Shown here: piece by piece, positions 15,997-24,756 of the stretch | How positions within the stretch are numbered: position 1 is the first letter of the stretch | How the letters are laid out: each line of letters opens with the position of its first letter | NCBI GenBank assembly: GCA_964490175.1 | Contig: CAZBAI010000001.1 | Span: 44,100 to 108,099, forward strand | Length of the DNA: 64,000 nt | Reading direction: 5' to 3' | Source: RGIG3077 sp964490175 | Lineage (GTDB): Bacteria > Bacillota > Clostridia > Oscillospirales > Ruminococcaceae | The notes under the pieces: model-generated | Databases searched by the model: none | What the model was told of the DNA's origin: nothing | The model's input: the letters and a program-made list of their open reading frames with translations, nothing else | Position numbers and translations under genes: made by a program

Positions 15997-16033
15997 ATAT
16001 CAATATGATATCATATTGATATTAATTTGTCAA
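15997..16033 (-). promoter_or_regulatory. Promoter with 26-bp palindromic operator for the SPFH-RHH operon
   Basis: Leftward TTGACA (16033-16028), 17-base spacer, TATCAT (16010-16005). A perfect 26-bp palindrome (15997-16022) built from TGATAT half-sites covers the -10 box and most of the spacer; another TGATAT-like half-site lies just downstream (near 15984-15989). A repressor bound here would block RNA polymerase. The ribbon-helix-helix protein encoded in the same operon is the natural candidate. Confidence 0.72.
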
Positions 16034-16040
16034 GAAGAAA

Positions 16041-16086
16041 AAAACAAAAAACTCACAGAAAACGGAATTTACTGTGAGTTTTGTTT
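16041..16086 (-). terminator. Terminator of the degV gene
   Basis: AACTCACAG (16050-16058) and CTGTGAGTT (16072-16080). The leftward transcript then reads TTTTTTGTTTTTTT. Also pairs rightward. Confidence 0.8.
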
Positions 16087-16112
16087 GTTGTGCGATTTTT
16101 TTTAATCAAAGG

Positions 16113-17000
16113 TCATTCGCCGCGCTTATCGCCGAAGAAAAACAAAGCGACCGTGCTTGGGCCTGTATGGCTGCCGATTACAGTGCCGATGCTGAATATT
16201 TGAACCGGTGCGGCAAGCTTTTTGAATTTGGCTTCAATAAGGTCGGCAACGGCACGTGCGTCATCATAGCAAGCCGATTCGGAAATAAAGCATTTTCCGT
16301 CATAATCAAGTCCGTTTTGAGCGTGAAGTTCCATCTTCTTGACAATTTCTTCGATAACCTTTTTCTTTGAACGTATTTTGTGTCTGGGAATAAGCTTTCC
16401 CTCATTATTCATATTAAGCAAGGGGCAAATGCCGAGAATGTTTGCGAATTTGCCGGCTGCCGGCGAAACTCTTCCGCCTCTGATATAGCTTGTAAGGTCG
16501 GTTGAGAAGAACCAGTGGTGAAGATTAAGCTTATTTTCCTGCGCCCAATCACGTGCTTCTTCGATAGAAATGCCGCTGTCACGCAGGCTTGCAAGCTTGT
16601 CGATAAACAAACCGTATCCGCTGGAAGCGCCGAGGCTGTCAACGATATAAAGTTTTGAATCGGGATATTTTTCGCAAAGTTCGTTTGCGGCAATTTGTGC
16701 GGAATTGTAAGTGCCCGAAAGACCCGATGAAAAAGAAATATGCAAAATATCCTTTCCTTCTTTAAGAAAAGGCTCAAAAAATTCGATGTATTGTTCTACG
16801 TTTACCTGTGATGTTGTAGGGGTTGCGCCGTCCTTAATCTTTTGATAAAATACATCATACGGTATTGAAGCGCCGAAATCATCGGGATAATCAACACCGT
16901 CAAGATTGTAGTGGAAGCACGTGCAGGGCACATTTAATTTATCAAGATATTCTTTTGAAAGATCGACCGTTGAACAGCAGGTGAGAATGAATTTTTGCAT
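16113..17000 (-). CDS. DegV family fatty-acid-binding protein
   Basis: 295 residues; ATG 17000 follows AAAGGAGAGC, upstream in-frame ATGs do not. DegV motifs: FILTCCSTVDLSKEYLDKL, DGATPTTSQVNVEQY, HISFSSGLSGTYNSA with the ligand-binding Ser-Ser-Gly, and TSYIRGGRVSPA. The FakB branch of DegV proteins presents fatty acids to the kinase FakA for phospholipid synthesis; no fakA is nearby, so that role is possible but unproven. Monocistronic, with its own promoter and terminator. Confidence 0.9.
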   Translation of the reverse strand: MQKFILTCCSTVDLSKEYLDKLNVPCTCFHYNLDGVDYPDDFGASIPYDVFYQKIKDGATPTTSQVNVEQYIEFFEPFLKEGKDILHISFSSGLSGTYNSAQIAANELCEKYPDSKLYIVDSLGASSGYGLFIDKLASLRDSGISIEEARDWAQENKLNLHHWFFSTDLTSYIRGGRVSPAAGKFANILGICPLLNMNNEGKLIPRHKIRSKKKVIEEIVKKMELHAQNGLDYDGKCFISESACYDDARAVADLIEAKFKKLAAPVQIFSIGTVIGSHTGPSTVALFFFGDKRGE

Positions 17001-17040
17001 TATAGTTGCTCTCCTTTGCATAATATTGCCATACTCCGTA

Positions 17041-17069
17041 ATTATACCACTGTCAGCGCAATTTTGCAA
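17041..17069 (-). promoter_or_regulatory. Promoter of the degV gene
   Basis: Leftward TTGCAA (17069-17064), 17-base spacer, TATAAT (17046-17041). Confidence 0.7.
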
Positions 17070-17092
17070 GCTTTTTCAAAAAAGCTTTGCAA

Positions 17093-17129
17093 TAAAAAAA
17101 TACGGCGTTCAAATTCAAACGCCGTATTT
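17093..17129 (-). terminator. Terminator of the solute-binding lipoprotein gene
   Basis: AAATACGGCGTT (17098-17109) with its complement (17118-17129), leading leftward into TTTTTTT. Confidence 0.85.
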
Positions 17130-17138
17130 CTGTTTACA

Positions 17139-18575
17139 TTAGTTAAAAGAATCGCTTGCCTGAAGAGGATTCTCATTGGTTTCGTTGATGACTGTATCAA
17201 CAAAATCATAGCAGTTGTTCATGGTTTCGCTCCAGAGAATACCACCGGAAAGCGAAGCACGGATACCTGTCTGCTCACTGTCGAGAACAGTGGTAAGGTC
17301 TGCGGTTACGCAGGCGAAGAAGTCAAACACGGGGTTCTCCTGTGCAATTTCCTGCATTGTGGCTTTCATTTCAATCATTTCATCGGTCCAACCGTATTCG
17401 TTTTTAAGCTTGTTGCTGCCGATTTCCTGTGCGGTTTCGTCCATAAGGGCAAGACGCTTGCATTCCGCAAAGGCGATAACGCCCTCGGGATTCGAGCCGT
17501 TTTTGCACATTACATATCCGTCAAGACCTGCGGGTATGTAGTATTCGTCAGCTTCGGGATCTCTCGGCATGGGCACGAAGAATACATCTTCACCGAAATC
17601 GCCAACCCACTGGGGCTTTTCACGGTAAAGCGTCCAAAGACCGCAAGGATAGAAGAGAGTTTTGCCCTCGCCGATAAACTGCGTCTGAATTTCCCAGTTG
17701 AAATCGGCTCTGTTGAGAATGAGGTTGTTTGTGTACATATCGTACATAAGGGTATTTACTCTTTCAATGCTGGAATCTTTAAGATTGTTTACAAGAACGC
17801 CGTCTTCAAGTCCGATATAAGGAACGCCTGTTGTGAGGGAAAGACCTTTTTCCGTCCAATATCCGTCAATACCGTAGGTGCCGTTTTCGGGGTCGGCAAA
17901 GTTTTCCATCATTTCATAGAATACATCCCATGTCCATTCGCCCTTTTCGAGAAGCTCGGCAGGGTCGGTGAATCCTGCGTCGGCAACTGTTTGTTTGTTG
18001 TAGATTACAGCGCAGTTATCGCCGGTAACTTCCGTGCAGATTATATAGTGATTGCCATTCCAAAGCAAGGCATCGTTTGCATCTTCAACATCTTCCCAAA
18101 GCTCGGTTGAAAAATCAACATAATCGTCAACGGGAACAAACATACCCTTGATAGCGCCCTTGGGGAATGCGTCCATATCGCCGGCAGGGAAGAAATCGAT
18201 TCCCTCACCGCCGACAATTGCGGTTGCGAGCGAGTCATATCTTGTAGACCAATCGACAGCATAGTATTCAACCACACCGTCGTATTTTTCCTGAAACAGT
18301 GTAAGCTCAACGGATTCGGCTTTACCGGTTTCATCGGGGTTGATGTCCCAGTTTGCCATCCATTTTACGGTTTTGTTTTCGAGAGTGGTGTAGGTGAGCA
18401 TATCATCTATTCCCTCTTGATTTGCAATGTCGCTGATAGCGTTGCGCTCCTCCTCGTCAATTGAGTTTGCAACAAATGAAGATGATGAATCCTCATCGTC
18501 CTTGCCACAGGCAAGAAGCGGCATTGTGCAGCTGATTGCCAAAAGCATTGCCATAATGCGTTTTGTCGTGTTCAA
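17139..18575 (-). CDS. Extracellular solute-binding lipoprotein (ABC sugar-type, family 1)
   Basis: 478 residues. Lipoprotein signal with lipobox LLAC (Cys23), then a Ser/Asp-rich spacer and a family 1 solute-binding fold (VELTLFQEKYDGVVEYYAVDW, VYNKQTVADAGFTDPAELLEKG, WTWDVFYEMMENF). The start is TTG, with AGGAGG seven bases upstream. Proteins of this type usually deliver sugars or oligosaccharides to ABC importers. No permease or ATPase genes adjoin it, so it must share a transporter encoded elsewhere or act otherwise. It has its own promoter and terminator. Confidence 0.88.
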   Translation of the reverse strand: MNTTKRIMAMLLAISCTMPLLACGKDDEDSSSSFVANSIDEEERNAISDIANQEGIDDMLTYTTLENKTVKWMANWDINPDETGKAESVELTLFQEKYDGVVEYYAVDWSTRYDSLATAIVGGEGIDFFPAGDMDAFPKGAIKGMFVPVDDYVDFSTELWEDVEDANDALLWNGNHYIICTEVTGDNCAVIYNKQTVADAGFTDPAELLEKGEWTWDVFYEMMENFADPENGTYGIDGYWTEKGLSLTTGVPYIGLEDGVLVNNLKDSSIERVNTLMYDMYTNNLILNRADFNWEIQTQFIGEGKTLFYPCGLWTLYREKPQWVGDFGEDVFFVPMPRDPEADEYYIPAGLDGYVMCKNGSNPEGVIAFAECKRLALMDETAQEIGSNKLKNEYGWTDEMIEMKATMQEIAQENPVFDFFACVTADLTTVLDSEQTGIRASLSGGILWSETMNNCYDFVDTVINETNENPLQASDSFN

Positions 18576-18642
18576 ACTTATTCCTCCTAAAAAATTTTAT
18601 TTGTATTTTTGTATTTGCGATTAAATACAATCAACCGATAAT

Positions 18643-18671
18643 ATCATACCAAAAATTACGCTTTTGGTCAA
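18643..18671 (-). promoter_or_regulatory. Promoter of the solute-binding lipoprotein gene
   Basis: Leftward TTGACC (18671-18666), 17-base spacer, TATGAT (18648-18643). Confidence 0.7.
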
Positions 18672-18716
18672 TGGAAATAATGCACAGATTGACAGGGCAA
18701 AAAATAGTCAAAATAA

Positions 18717-20252
18717 CTAATCCTTTTGGCTGCCCCAATATTTTTTATCAAGACTGCGGTATGAAACAGCCTGTGCGATATGGGCTTTTTCGATGATATC
18801 GGCGCCGTTTAAATCCGCCACCGTGCGTGAAACCTTTAAAATTCTGTCAAAGGCACGTGCCGACAGGCAAAGCTTATCAAAAATCGCTTTTAAAAAGTTT
18901 TGCGCATCGTCCGACATTATGCACACCTGCGAGATTATATCCGAGGTGATGTTTGAGTTTGAAACAATGTTTGTGCCTTTGTACCGTCTGTATTGAATTT
19001 CCCGTGCGTTTTCGACGCGCCTTCTTATGCAGTCGCTTGTTTCTTCACTGTATTTTGATGTTAAATTTTCATATTCGACCGGTGCGACGTCAACGTGCAG
19101 GTCAAACCTGTCAAGAAGCGGACCCGAAATTTTCGCAAGATAATTTTTTACACTGCGTTCAGAGCAGGTGCATTTGCGTTTGAGGTTGCCGAAATATCCG
19201 CACGGGCACGGATTCATGGCGGCAATGAGCATGATGTTGCTCGGGTAGCTGACCGTGCCGCTTGAACGTGAAATCGTGACAATACCGTCCTCTAAGGGTT
19301 GGCGCAGAATTTCAAGCGTGCGGCGGTCAAATTCGGCAAGCTCATCAAGGAACAAAAGTCCGTTATGCGCAAGTGAAATTTCGCCCGGATGGGGGATAGA
19401 GCCGCCGCCGGCAAGACCTGCGCTTGATACCGTGTGGTGCGGCGCACGGAACGGTCGCCTTGTTATAAGGGGCGTTTCCTTATCGAGCATTCCCGATATG
19501 GAGTAGACCATTGTTGTTTCAACGCTTTCTTCAAAGGTCATTTTCGGCAAAATCGAGGGCATACGCTTTGCCAACATACTTTTGCCGCTGCCCGGCGCAC
19601 CGATAAGCAGAGCGTTGTGTCCGCCTGCTGCGGCAATTTCAAGCGCCTTTTTTGCGTTTGCCTGACCTTTTACATCTTTAAAATCAAGCGGATATTCATA
19701 TGCGTCGTTTTTGACTGTATATTTACCCTGCGGCGCCAAGATAACACTGCCGTTTAAATGGGCAAGCAATTGCGAAAGGTTCTTTATTCCGTAAATTTCA
19801 ATATTGTCGGCAACGCTTGCTTCGTATGCGTTGTCAAAGGGGACAAAAATTTTCTTTATACCGAGCTTTTCGGCAAGCAAAACCATCGGCAAAGCGCCGT
19901 TGATAGGTCTTAAATCTCCGTTCAGGGCAAGTTCGCCCACAAAGGCGCAGTCGCTCAAATCTGATTTTATAAGACCGATTGCGCACAAAATCGACATCAA
20001 AATCGGCAAATCGTTTGAAGTTCCGCTTTTTTTAGTGTCGGCAGGGGCTAAATTTATCGTGATTTTTGAAACGGGAAAGGTGATTTCGCACGCCTTTGCC
20101 GCCGCTTTTATACGTTCACGGCTTTCTCTTACGACATTGTCGGGGAATCCGACGATATCAAACGAGGGCATACCACGGCTGATATCGGCTTCAACCTCAA
20201 TTTTAAAAGCGTTAAGTCCGTATAAGCCAATGGCGTTGATTTTTGAGTACAT
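18717..20252 (-). CDS. comM: YifB/ComM family Mg chelatase-like AAA+ ATPase
   Basis: 511 residues, full length. N-terminal domain (DIVGFPDNVVRESRERIKAA; INLAPADTKKSGTSNDLPI), a central AAA+ module with Walker A GAPGSGKSM (about 217), Walker B LLFLDELAEF, MNPCPCGY and SVKNYLAKISGPLLDRFD, and a C-terminal helical Mg_chelatase_C region (SARAFDRILKVSRTVADL). ComM is a helicase promoting branch migration during natural transformation. It is the last gene of the long leftward operon, 14 bases after a membrane-protein gene. Confidence 0.93.
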   Translation of the reverse strand: MYSKINAIGLYGLNAFKIEVEADISRGMPSFDIVGFPDNVVRESRERIKAAAKACEITFPVSKITINLAPADTKKSGTSNDLPILMSILCAIGLIKSDLSDCAFVGELALNGDLRPINGALPMVLLAEKLGIKKIFVPFDNAYEASVADNIEIYGIKNLSQLLAHLNGSVILAPQGKYTVKNDAYEYPLDFKDVKGQANAKKALEIAAAGGHNALLIGAPGSGKSMLAKRMPSILPKMTFEESVETTMVYSISGMLDKETPLITRRPFRAPHHTVSSAGLAGGGSIPHPGEISLAHNGLLFLDELAEFDRRTLEILRQPLEDGIVTISRSSGTVSYPSNIMLIAAMNPCPCGYFGNLKRKCTCSERSVKNYLAKISGPLLDRFDLHVDVAPVEYENLTSKYSEETSDCIRRRVENAREIQYRRYKGTNIVSNSNITSDIISQVCIMSDDAQNFLKAIFDKLCLSARAFDRILKVSRTVADLNGADIIEKAHIAQAVSYRSLDKKYWGSQKD

Positions 20253-20266
20253 ATATTTTACCTGCC

Positions 20267-20974
20267 TTATTCTTCGTCAAGTGATATAGGTTCGATGGTG
20301 TCCATAACGCCGGGGGTAAAGGTGCTTGCCGCTGATTGACTTTCGATTTTTTCATATTTGCCGATGTCGTCCGCAAAAAGTGTATCCGGTGCAAAAGTGC
20401 GCTCCTCGGGCAGGGTGTATTCATCGGGCATATATTCTTCAAGCTTTGCACAGCGCAGTGAAAAGTGCGGAAAACCGTCGCATTCTCTAAGCTCGTCATA
20501 AGCAACAAGCGCTTTATACATCATTGTGTATATAATAATTGTAAGCACGCTGAAAACTATCAGCACATACTTTATATTCAAATAAGAATGTATTGGTATG
20601 CCGCACCAATTGTGTATTGAGGCACGAAGTTTTATGTTGCCGAAAAATGCTAAAATCAGTATTATTACCGACAAAACGAACGCAACATGAATAAAGCGCT
20701 TTTCTTTACGGTATATCGTTATGAGGGAAACTAAGGCAAGCAAAATACCGCAAAACAGTTGAAACACACCGAAATTCAAGCTTTTATGTCCGTTTGCGGG
20801 GATTGTATCGAAGAAAAAAGTATATGTGCTTGAAAATACGGTAAATCCATTAAGAACGCATGAGAGAATAAATGCCTTTTTAATGTCTTTTGCAGACTTT
20901 GAGTATTTGACGGCATTTTCGTTATATTCACGCTGTTTGGCGGCGGCAAGCTTTATCTTTTCGCTTGTTGTCAT
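20267..20974 (-). CDS. Uncharacterised membrane protein, paralogue of its upstream neighbour
   Basis: 235 residues, family not recognised. A short charged N-terminus with a Lys/Asn-rich helix, four membrane helices (about 33-58, 65-88, 93-112, 130-155) and a cytoplasmic tail of about 75 residues. The tail begins YDELRECDGFPHFSLR and includes YMPDEYTLP. The next gene upstream ends in a similar tail (YENLSKIYGFPYFNER, then GEYTPMY), so the two are probably diverged duplicates. They lie between ttcA and comM in the same operon. Confidence 0.72.
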   Translation of the reverse strand: MTTSEKIKLAAAKQREYNENAVKYSKSAKDIKKAFILSCVLNGFTVFSSTYTFFFDTIPANGHKSLNFGVFQLFCGILLALVSLITIYRKEKRFIHVAFVLSVIILILAFFGNIKLRASIHNWCGIPIHSYLNIKYVLIVFSVLTIIIYTMMYKALVAYDELRECDGFPHFSLRCAKLEEYMPDEYTLPEERTFAPDTLFADDIGKYEKIESQSAASTFTPGVMDTIEPISLDEE

Positions 20975-20996
20975 TGTGTCGGCAGGTATCCTTTCG

Positions 20997-21893
20997 TTAT
21001 TTTTTGTGCTTTAAAGAACGCAGTTTTTGAGTATATTCGTCAACTTCGGCTTTTTCGGAAATGGGCACGTCGCACACATTGTCGCAGTCGGTTTTGACAT
21101 CAACCGTTTGCATAAGGTTTTCGCATTTTGCGCAGGGAGAATCGGAAAAATGTTCTTCGGATTGAACGTCCACTGAGTCTATCGTGTGCGAAACCGAATC
21201 GCTTGTGTGATACATAGGGGTATATTCGCCCGTTTGCTCATTGAACCTTTCGTTAAAATAGGGAAAGCCGTAAATTTTGCTTAGATTCTCATATTCGATT
21301 ATATATTCAAGTGCGATTATGTTCAAAATTGCGGAGAATACAAAAAGAATGTGCGGATAAACAACGTTTTGAATTTCACCGCTAAGGCAAAGAATGCAGT
21401 AAACAACCAGCGAAATTATACATACCGAAAGTGCGTTTCTTTTATTTTTATAAATTATAAGGCTGACGAACGCCAAAGCATAGCAGGGAATAAGCAAAAC
21501 CGCACTCGGCACGCCTATAATCGTTGCGCTTGTGCCGGTGAAAAAGGAAAGTTCGTTTGCGGTGGTTTCAATCAAGGCGGCGGCAAGAAACACAAACGAC
21601 AGAGCTATCATCGCCTTTGTTGCTTTTTTGCTTTTTGAATATGAAAGAATCATCAATATTAAAACGGGCAAAATTGCAACGGCAGAGGTAAAGCCGAGCA
21701 TTATCGGTGCGGCGGCATTTGCATTGGCAAGCGATGTGCCGTTGGCAACCGAAAAGATGTATAGCACAAACACGCATATACAAAAAATATGGTAAAAAAA
21801 CACCGCTTTAAGCCTAAATGACAGCGCCTTGACTCTTTGCCGAAGCGATGCTAATTCGGAGCGTTCGACTTTAATTTTTTCGCATTGCTTCAT
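20997..21893 (-). CDS. Uncharacterised membrane protein, paralogue of its downstream neighbour
   Basis: 298 residues, family not recognised. An N-terminal basic amphipathic segment (LASLRQRVKALSFRLKA), seven or so membrane helices (about 29-210), then a cytoplasmic tail. The tail contains IYGFPYFNERFNEQ, followed by an acidic stretch with a possible metal pair CAKCENL. The GFPYF tail motif matches GFPHF in the next gene. Three bases separate it from ttcA, suggesting co-translation. Confidence 0.72.
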   Translation of the reverse strand: MKQCEKIKVERSELASLRQRVKALSFRLKAVFFYHIFCICVFVLYIFSVANGTSLANANAAAPIMLGFTSAVAILPVLILMILSYSKSKKATKAMIALSFVFLAAALIETTANELSFFTGTSATIIGVPSAVLLIPCYALAFVSLIIYKNKRNALSVCIISLVVYCILCLSGEIQNVVYPHILFVFSAILNIIALEYIIEYENLSKIYGFPYFNERFNEQTGEYTPMYHTSDSVSHTIDSVDVQSEEHFSDSPCAKCENLMQTVDVKTDCDNVCDVPISEKAEVDEYTQKLRSLKHKK

Positions 21894-21896
21894 TCT

Positions 21897-22616
21897 TTAC
21901 CTAAAGCCCCAATCATCAACGCCGCTTTTGCGCAGTGCCGTAAAAATCCTGTCGGAAAATCCGGGGTTTTCTTTGTCCATTTGGCGGATAAAATCCTTCA
22001 TTTTTTGGCGCTGTGTAACGCCGTCGGCAGGGCATACGGATTTGTGTATAGGCAAATCATTGCGGTTTGCCGCATTGCGCACTTCATATTCGGGCGCTAA
22101 GCACAGCGGACGAATCAGCGTGATATTGCGTTTTGAAAGCCAGCTTTTCGGTGCAAAACAACCGACGCGCCCTTCAATAAAGAGATTCATCAAAAATGTT
22201 TCGATAACGTCGTTATAATGGTGACCCAATGCGATTTTGTTGCAGCCGGCTTCAAGGGTCGTTTCGTGAAGGACACCTCGGCGCATTTTGGCGCAAAGGC
22301 TGCACGGCGATTTTTCCTTTCTTACATCAAAAACAATATTGGCAATTTCGGTGCGCTTGATTATATATTCCACACCGATTTTATCGCAAAAGCGTTCGAT
22401 TTCGGAATAGTCACCGCAAACGCCGTTAAACCCCGGGTCGGCGGTGATGGCAACAACGTCGTAGTCTATTCCGGCAAACCGCTTTAAAAGCACAAGCCCG
22501 TAAAGCAGTACCATGCTGTCTTTGCCGCCCGAAACGCCGACTGCGATTTTGTCACCGTTTTCGAGCAATTCAAATTCCTGCACGGCTTTTCGCATATATC
22601 CGAGTATTCTCTGCAT
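21897..22616 (-). CDS. TtcA/TilS-family PP-loop ATPase, probable tRNA 2-thiocytidine or related tRNA thiolase
   Basis: 239 residues. ATG 22616 is seven bases from AAGGGCG; a TTG two codons earlier is too close. PP-loop SGGKDS at 29-34, then a CSLCAKMRRG pair and a further Cys in RVGCFAPK, the three-cysteine pattern that holds an Fe-S cluster in TtcA. TtcA thiolates C32 of tRNA. In Firmicutes such short TtcA-like proteins are common and their exact tRNA target is not always known. It sits in the operon directly behind an acyl carrier protein gene, with no obvious functional link. Confidence 0.83.
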   Translation of the reverse strand: MQRILGYMRKAVQEFELLENGDKIAVGVSGGKDSMVLLYGLVLLKRFAGIDYDVVAITADPGFNGVCGDYSEIERFCDKIGVEYIIKRTEIANIVFDVRKEKSPCSLCAKMRRGVLHETTLEAGCNKIALGHHYNDVIETFLMNLFIEGRVGCFAPKSWLSKRNITLIRPLCLAPEYEVRNAANRNDLPIHKSVCPADGVTQRQKMKDFIRQMDKENPGFSDRIFTALRKSGVDDWGFR

Positions 22617-22631
22617 ATACAAACGCCCTTT

Positions 22632-22880
22632 TTATGTGCGTGAAATGATAATATCGACCATTTCGCCGACATTTTTCATTGTTGAAACTTCTTTCATGGC
22701 AAATTTCACCGAAAATTCGTTTTCAACTGCCGAAATCATATTGATATGCTCAAGGCTGTCCCAATCTTCAATGTCATCGGCGGTGGTGGTATCGGAAAGC
22801 TTAATACTGTCGTCGTCGAAAAGATCTCTGAATATAATTTCAAGTTTTTCGTAAATTTGCTCTCTGCTGTATTTGCTCAT
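22632..22880 (-). CDS. Acyl carrier protein (dedicated, non-FabD cluster)
   Basis: 82 residues with the 4'-phosphopantetheine attachment site DSLEH (Ser42). The N-terminal EQIYEKLEIIFRDLF and EFSVKFAMKEV are typical of ACPs. It is encoded 17 bases after an FkbH-like gene and downstream of MBOAT and DHHW genes, not with fatty acid synthesis genes. This suggests a specialised carrier for the acyl unit loaded by FkbH (inference). The Trp just before the DSL motif (DIEDWDSLEH) is typical of specialised rather than fatty-acid ACPs. Confidence 0.92.
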   Translation of the reverse strand: MSKYSREQIYEKLEIIFRDLFDDDSIKLSDTTTADDIEDWDSLEHINMISAVENEFSVKFAMKEVSTMKNVGEMVDIIISRT

Positions 22881-22897
22881 AATATTTTATTCTCCTT

Positions 22898-24676
22898 TTA
22901 ATTGACTTTGATAACTTTATTTTTGTTTTTATAGTCCGAAATATCAAGCGACCAAACTGTATTTCCCTGCTCATCGCTTTGCTCTAAAGAAAAACCGAAA
23001 TCGCCGAAAAGATTTTTCACCATGGAATTTTTAGCGCTCGGATAATAGTACCCGTAAAGCTTTGAAATGCCGCAGCTTCGGCATTTTGATACAAGAGCGT
23101 CAAGCATGGCGTATTCCATATCGCGCTTTAAAACACGGCAGCTCATAAGATACAAATCAATGTGCAGCTCATTGCCTTTTATGTTGCCGATAACGACCGA
23201 AACAACGCCGTTATCGCCGAATTTGTCCGTAAGTTTGCCGTAAAGGGTGATATAGTTACTGTCTTTGCCGACCGACTTGATTTGCTCAAGCGTATAGCGT
23301 TTTGTCGTTAGATTAAACTGATTGCTTTTGTTTGTCAGCTGGGCGATTCTTGAAAAATACAGCTCACAAAACGGCAAAATCTCAGCGGACATTTCAAGAC
23401 TTAAAAGATAATCTTCATAATTCTCAAAGCTTTTTTGAGCCTGTGCACGCTGTGCGTTGGCTTTATACATTTCGACACGCTTGGCGTCATCGTGCGAATA
23501 GCTTGTCACCTCAAAGTATCCGTTTCGGTCGATGATTTTTACATAGTTTTCGACCCTGTCGATTTCGGGCGCTTGTATCTTGGCGATTTGTCCTCTCACA
23601 ATTGCTCTTTCCGCCGGATTATCATCGACAAACACGATGCTTTCGGGGAGAATGTTCAGCTCATTTGCGGTATCGATGATATTTTTGTCTTTAGGATCCC
23701 AGTTGGCTTTTATTGTGACAAAATCATCGGGCGACAAAACGCTTTGCGGATGTTTAAGCCCGGCAATTGCGTTTTCATGTTCATTTTTTGAACACACAGT
23801 CAGCATGATGCCTAAATCCTTATGCGCCTTGATATAGCTTTGAAACTCGGAATAAACCTGTGACATCGGGGTTTCCTGCCCGATTTCAATTCCCTCTACA
23901 CCGTCGTCGCCGACAATGCCTCCCCAAAGGGTATTGTCAAGGTCAAGGGCAAGCGCTTTTTTGTTCATGCCGAAAACAGATTTGATTATATTTGCGACAT
24001 TGAAAGCAAATTCGGGAATTGCCGGAACGCAAAGAGCATATTTAAACATATGCCAGTAATACGGGTCGCTCCATTTTTCAAGCCCGAAATTTGCCGATAA
24101 ATATGCGATATCGTTGATATAAAACGAAGCGTTGTTTGCGGCATAATCCGAAAATTTAAGGTTTAATTCGTTTATATATCGGGTTTTTCCGCCGATATTC
24201 GTGCAGTCGGCATTGCCCAAAAGCCGATAATAGGGCAATTCAAAATTATTTTGAATTATAGGGCATTTATATACGCTTGAAATTTTTTCCCACATTTGGG
24301 TAAAGTGTTCAAACTGAACATCAAGCTCCGATTCGATTTGTTCTTTCGTACAGTTCGGCGAAAAGTCTTTTTTGATGAGGTTTCGGCTTGTGGTGTGTAT
24401 GAAGATGATATCGGGTGAAAAATCTTCAAGCTCTTTGTTTTCAAAGCAGGCATCCTGCCAATAACGGTTGTATTCGGATTCGTAAAACTCGGCTTTTATG
24501 CCGTAATTAAGCAAAAACAGCTCTAAAATTTTCACAATTTCCGAGGTTGTTGAGCCGCCGAGCACGGCAATTCTCTTTGTCAGTGCAAAATCACTTTGCT
24601 CGATAAGCTTTTTTTTGATAGAGCGCTTGTTTTTCAATATATAGGCGCTGTCGAATGGATATTCAAGAATTTGCAT
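22898..24676 (-). CDS. FkbH-like HAD-IIIC phosphatase/acyl-loading protein
   Basis: 592 residues. An N-terminal SGNH-like region (RIAVLGGSTTSEIVKILELF), a HAD-IIIC core with ALDLDNTLWGG (Asp245, Asp247) and IVFVDDNPAERAIV, and a C-terminal GNAT-like domain (ANSNQFNLTTKRYT-type stretch, LYLMSCRVLKRDMEYAML). In known pathways FkbH proteins dephosphorylate 1,3-bisphosphoglycerate and load the glyceryl unit on an ACP. The ACP gene directly follows, so the pair probably makes a glyceryl-ACP or similar. The acyl unit is inferred, not shown. It is followed by the ACP gene after 17 bases. Confidence 0.9.
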   Translation of the reverse strand: MQILEYPFDSAYILKNKRSIKKKLIEQSDFALTKRIAVLGGSTTSEIVKILELFLLNYGIKAEFYESEYNRYWQDACFENKELEDFSPDIIFIHTTSRNLIKKDFSPNCTKEQIESELDVQFEHFTQMWEKISSVYKCPIIQNNFELPYYRLLGNADCTNIGGKTRYINELNLKFSDYAANNASFYINDIAYLSANFGLEKWSDPYYWHMFKYALCVPAIPEFAFNVANIIKSVFGMNKKALALDLDNTLWGGIVGDDGVEGIEIGQETPMSQVYSEFQSYIKAHKDLGIMLTVCSKNEHENAIAGLKHPQSVLSPDDFVTIKANWDPKDKNIIDTANELNILPESIVFVDDNPAERAIVRGQIAKIQAPEIDRVENYVKIIDRNGYFEVTSYSHDDAKRVEMYKANAQRAQAQKSFENYEDYLLSLEMSAEILPFCELYFSRIAQLTNKSNQFNLTTKRYTLEQIKSVGKDSNYITLYGKLTDKFGDNGVVSVVIGNIKGNELHIDLYLMSCRVLKRDMEYAMLDALVSKCRSCGISKLYGYYYPSAKNSMVKNLFGDFGFSLEQSDEQGNTVWSLDISDYKNKNKVIKVN

Positions 24677-24705
24677 ATTTTTTCTCCGTACTTCTCTTTA
24701 TACAG

Positions 24706-24740
24706 TATTAGGGCGAACGTGAAAAATGTCCGCCCTAAGT
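24706..24740 (-). other. Hairpin inside the MBOAT operon
   Basis: Leftward TTAGGGCGGAC (24738-24728) and GTTCGCCCTAA (24718-24708) form a strong stem in the 80-base gap between the DHHW and FkbH genes. There is no U-tract, so more likely an RNA processing or stability element than a terminator. Confidence 0.45.
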
Positions 24741-24756
24741 GGATTTATCGGTTTGT

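Noticed and set aside
16995..18110. 371-residue rightward ORF opposite the solute-binding lipoprotein gene
   Set aside because: Lies antisense to a gene with clear family motifs and ribosome site, is Cys/Phe rich with no domain, and results from codon bias.
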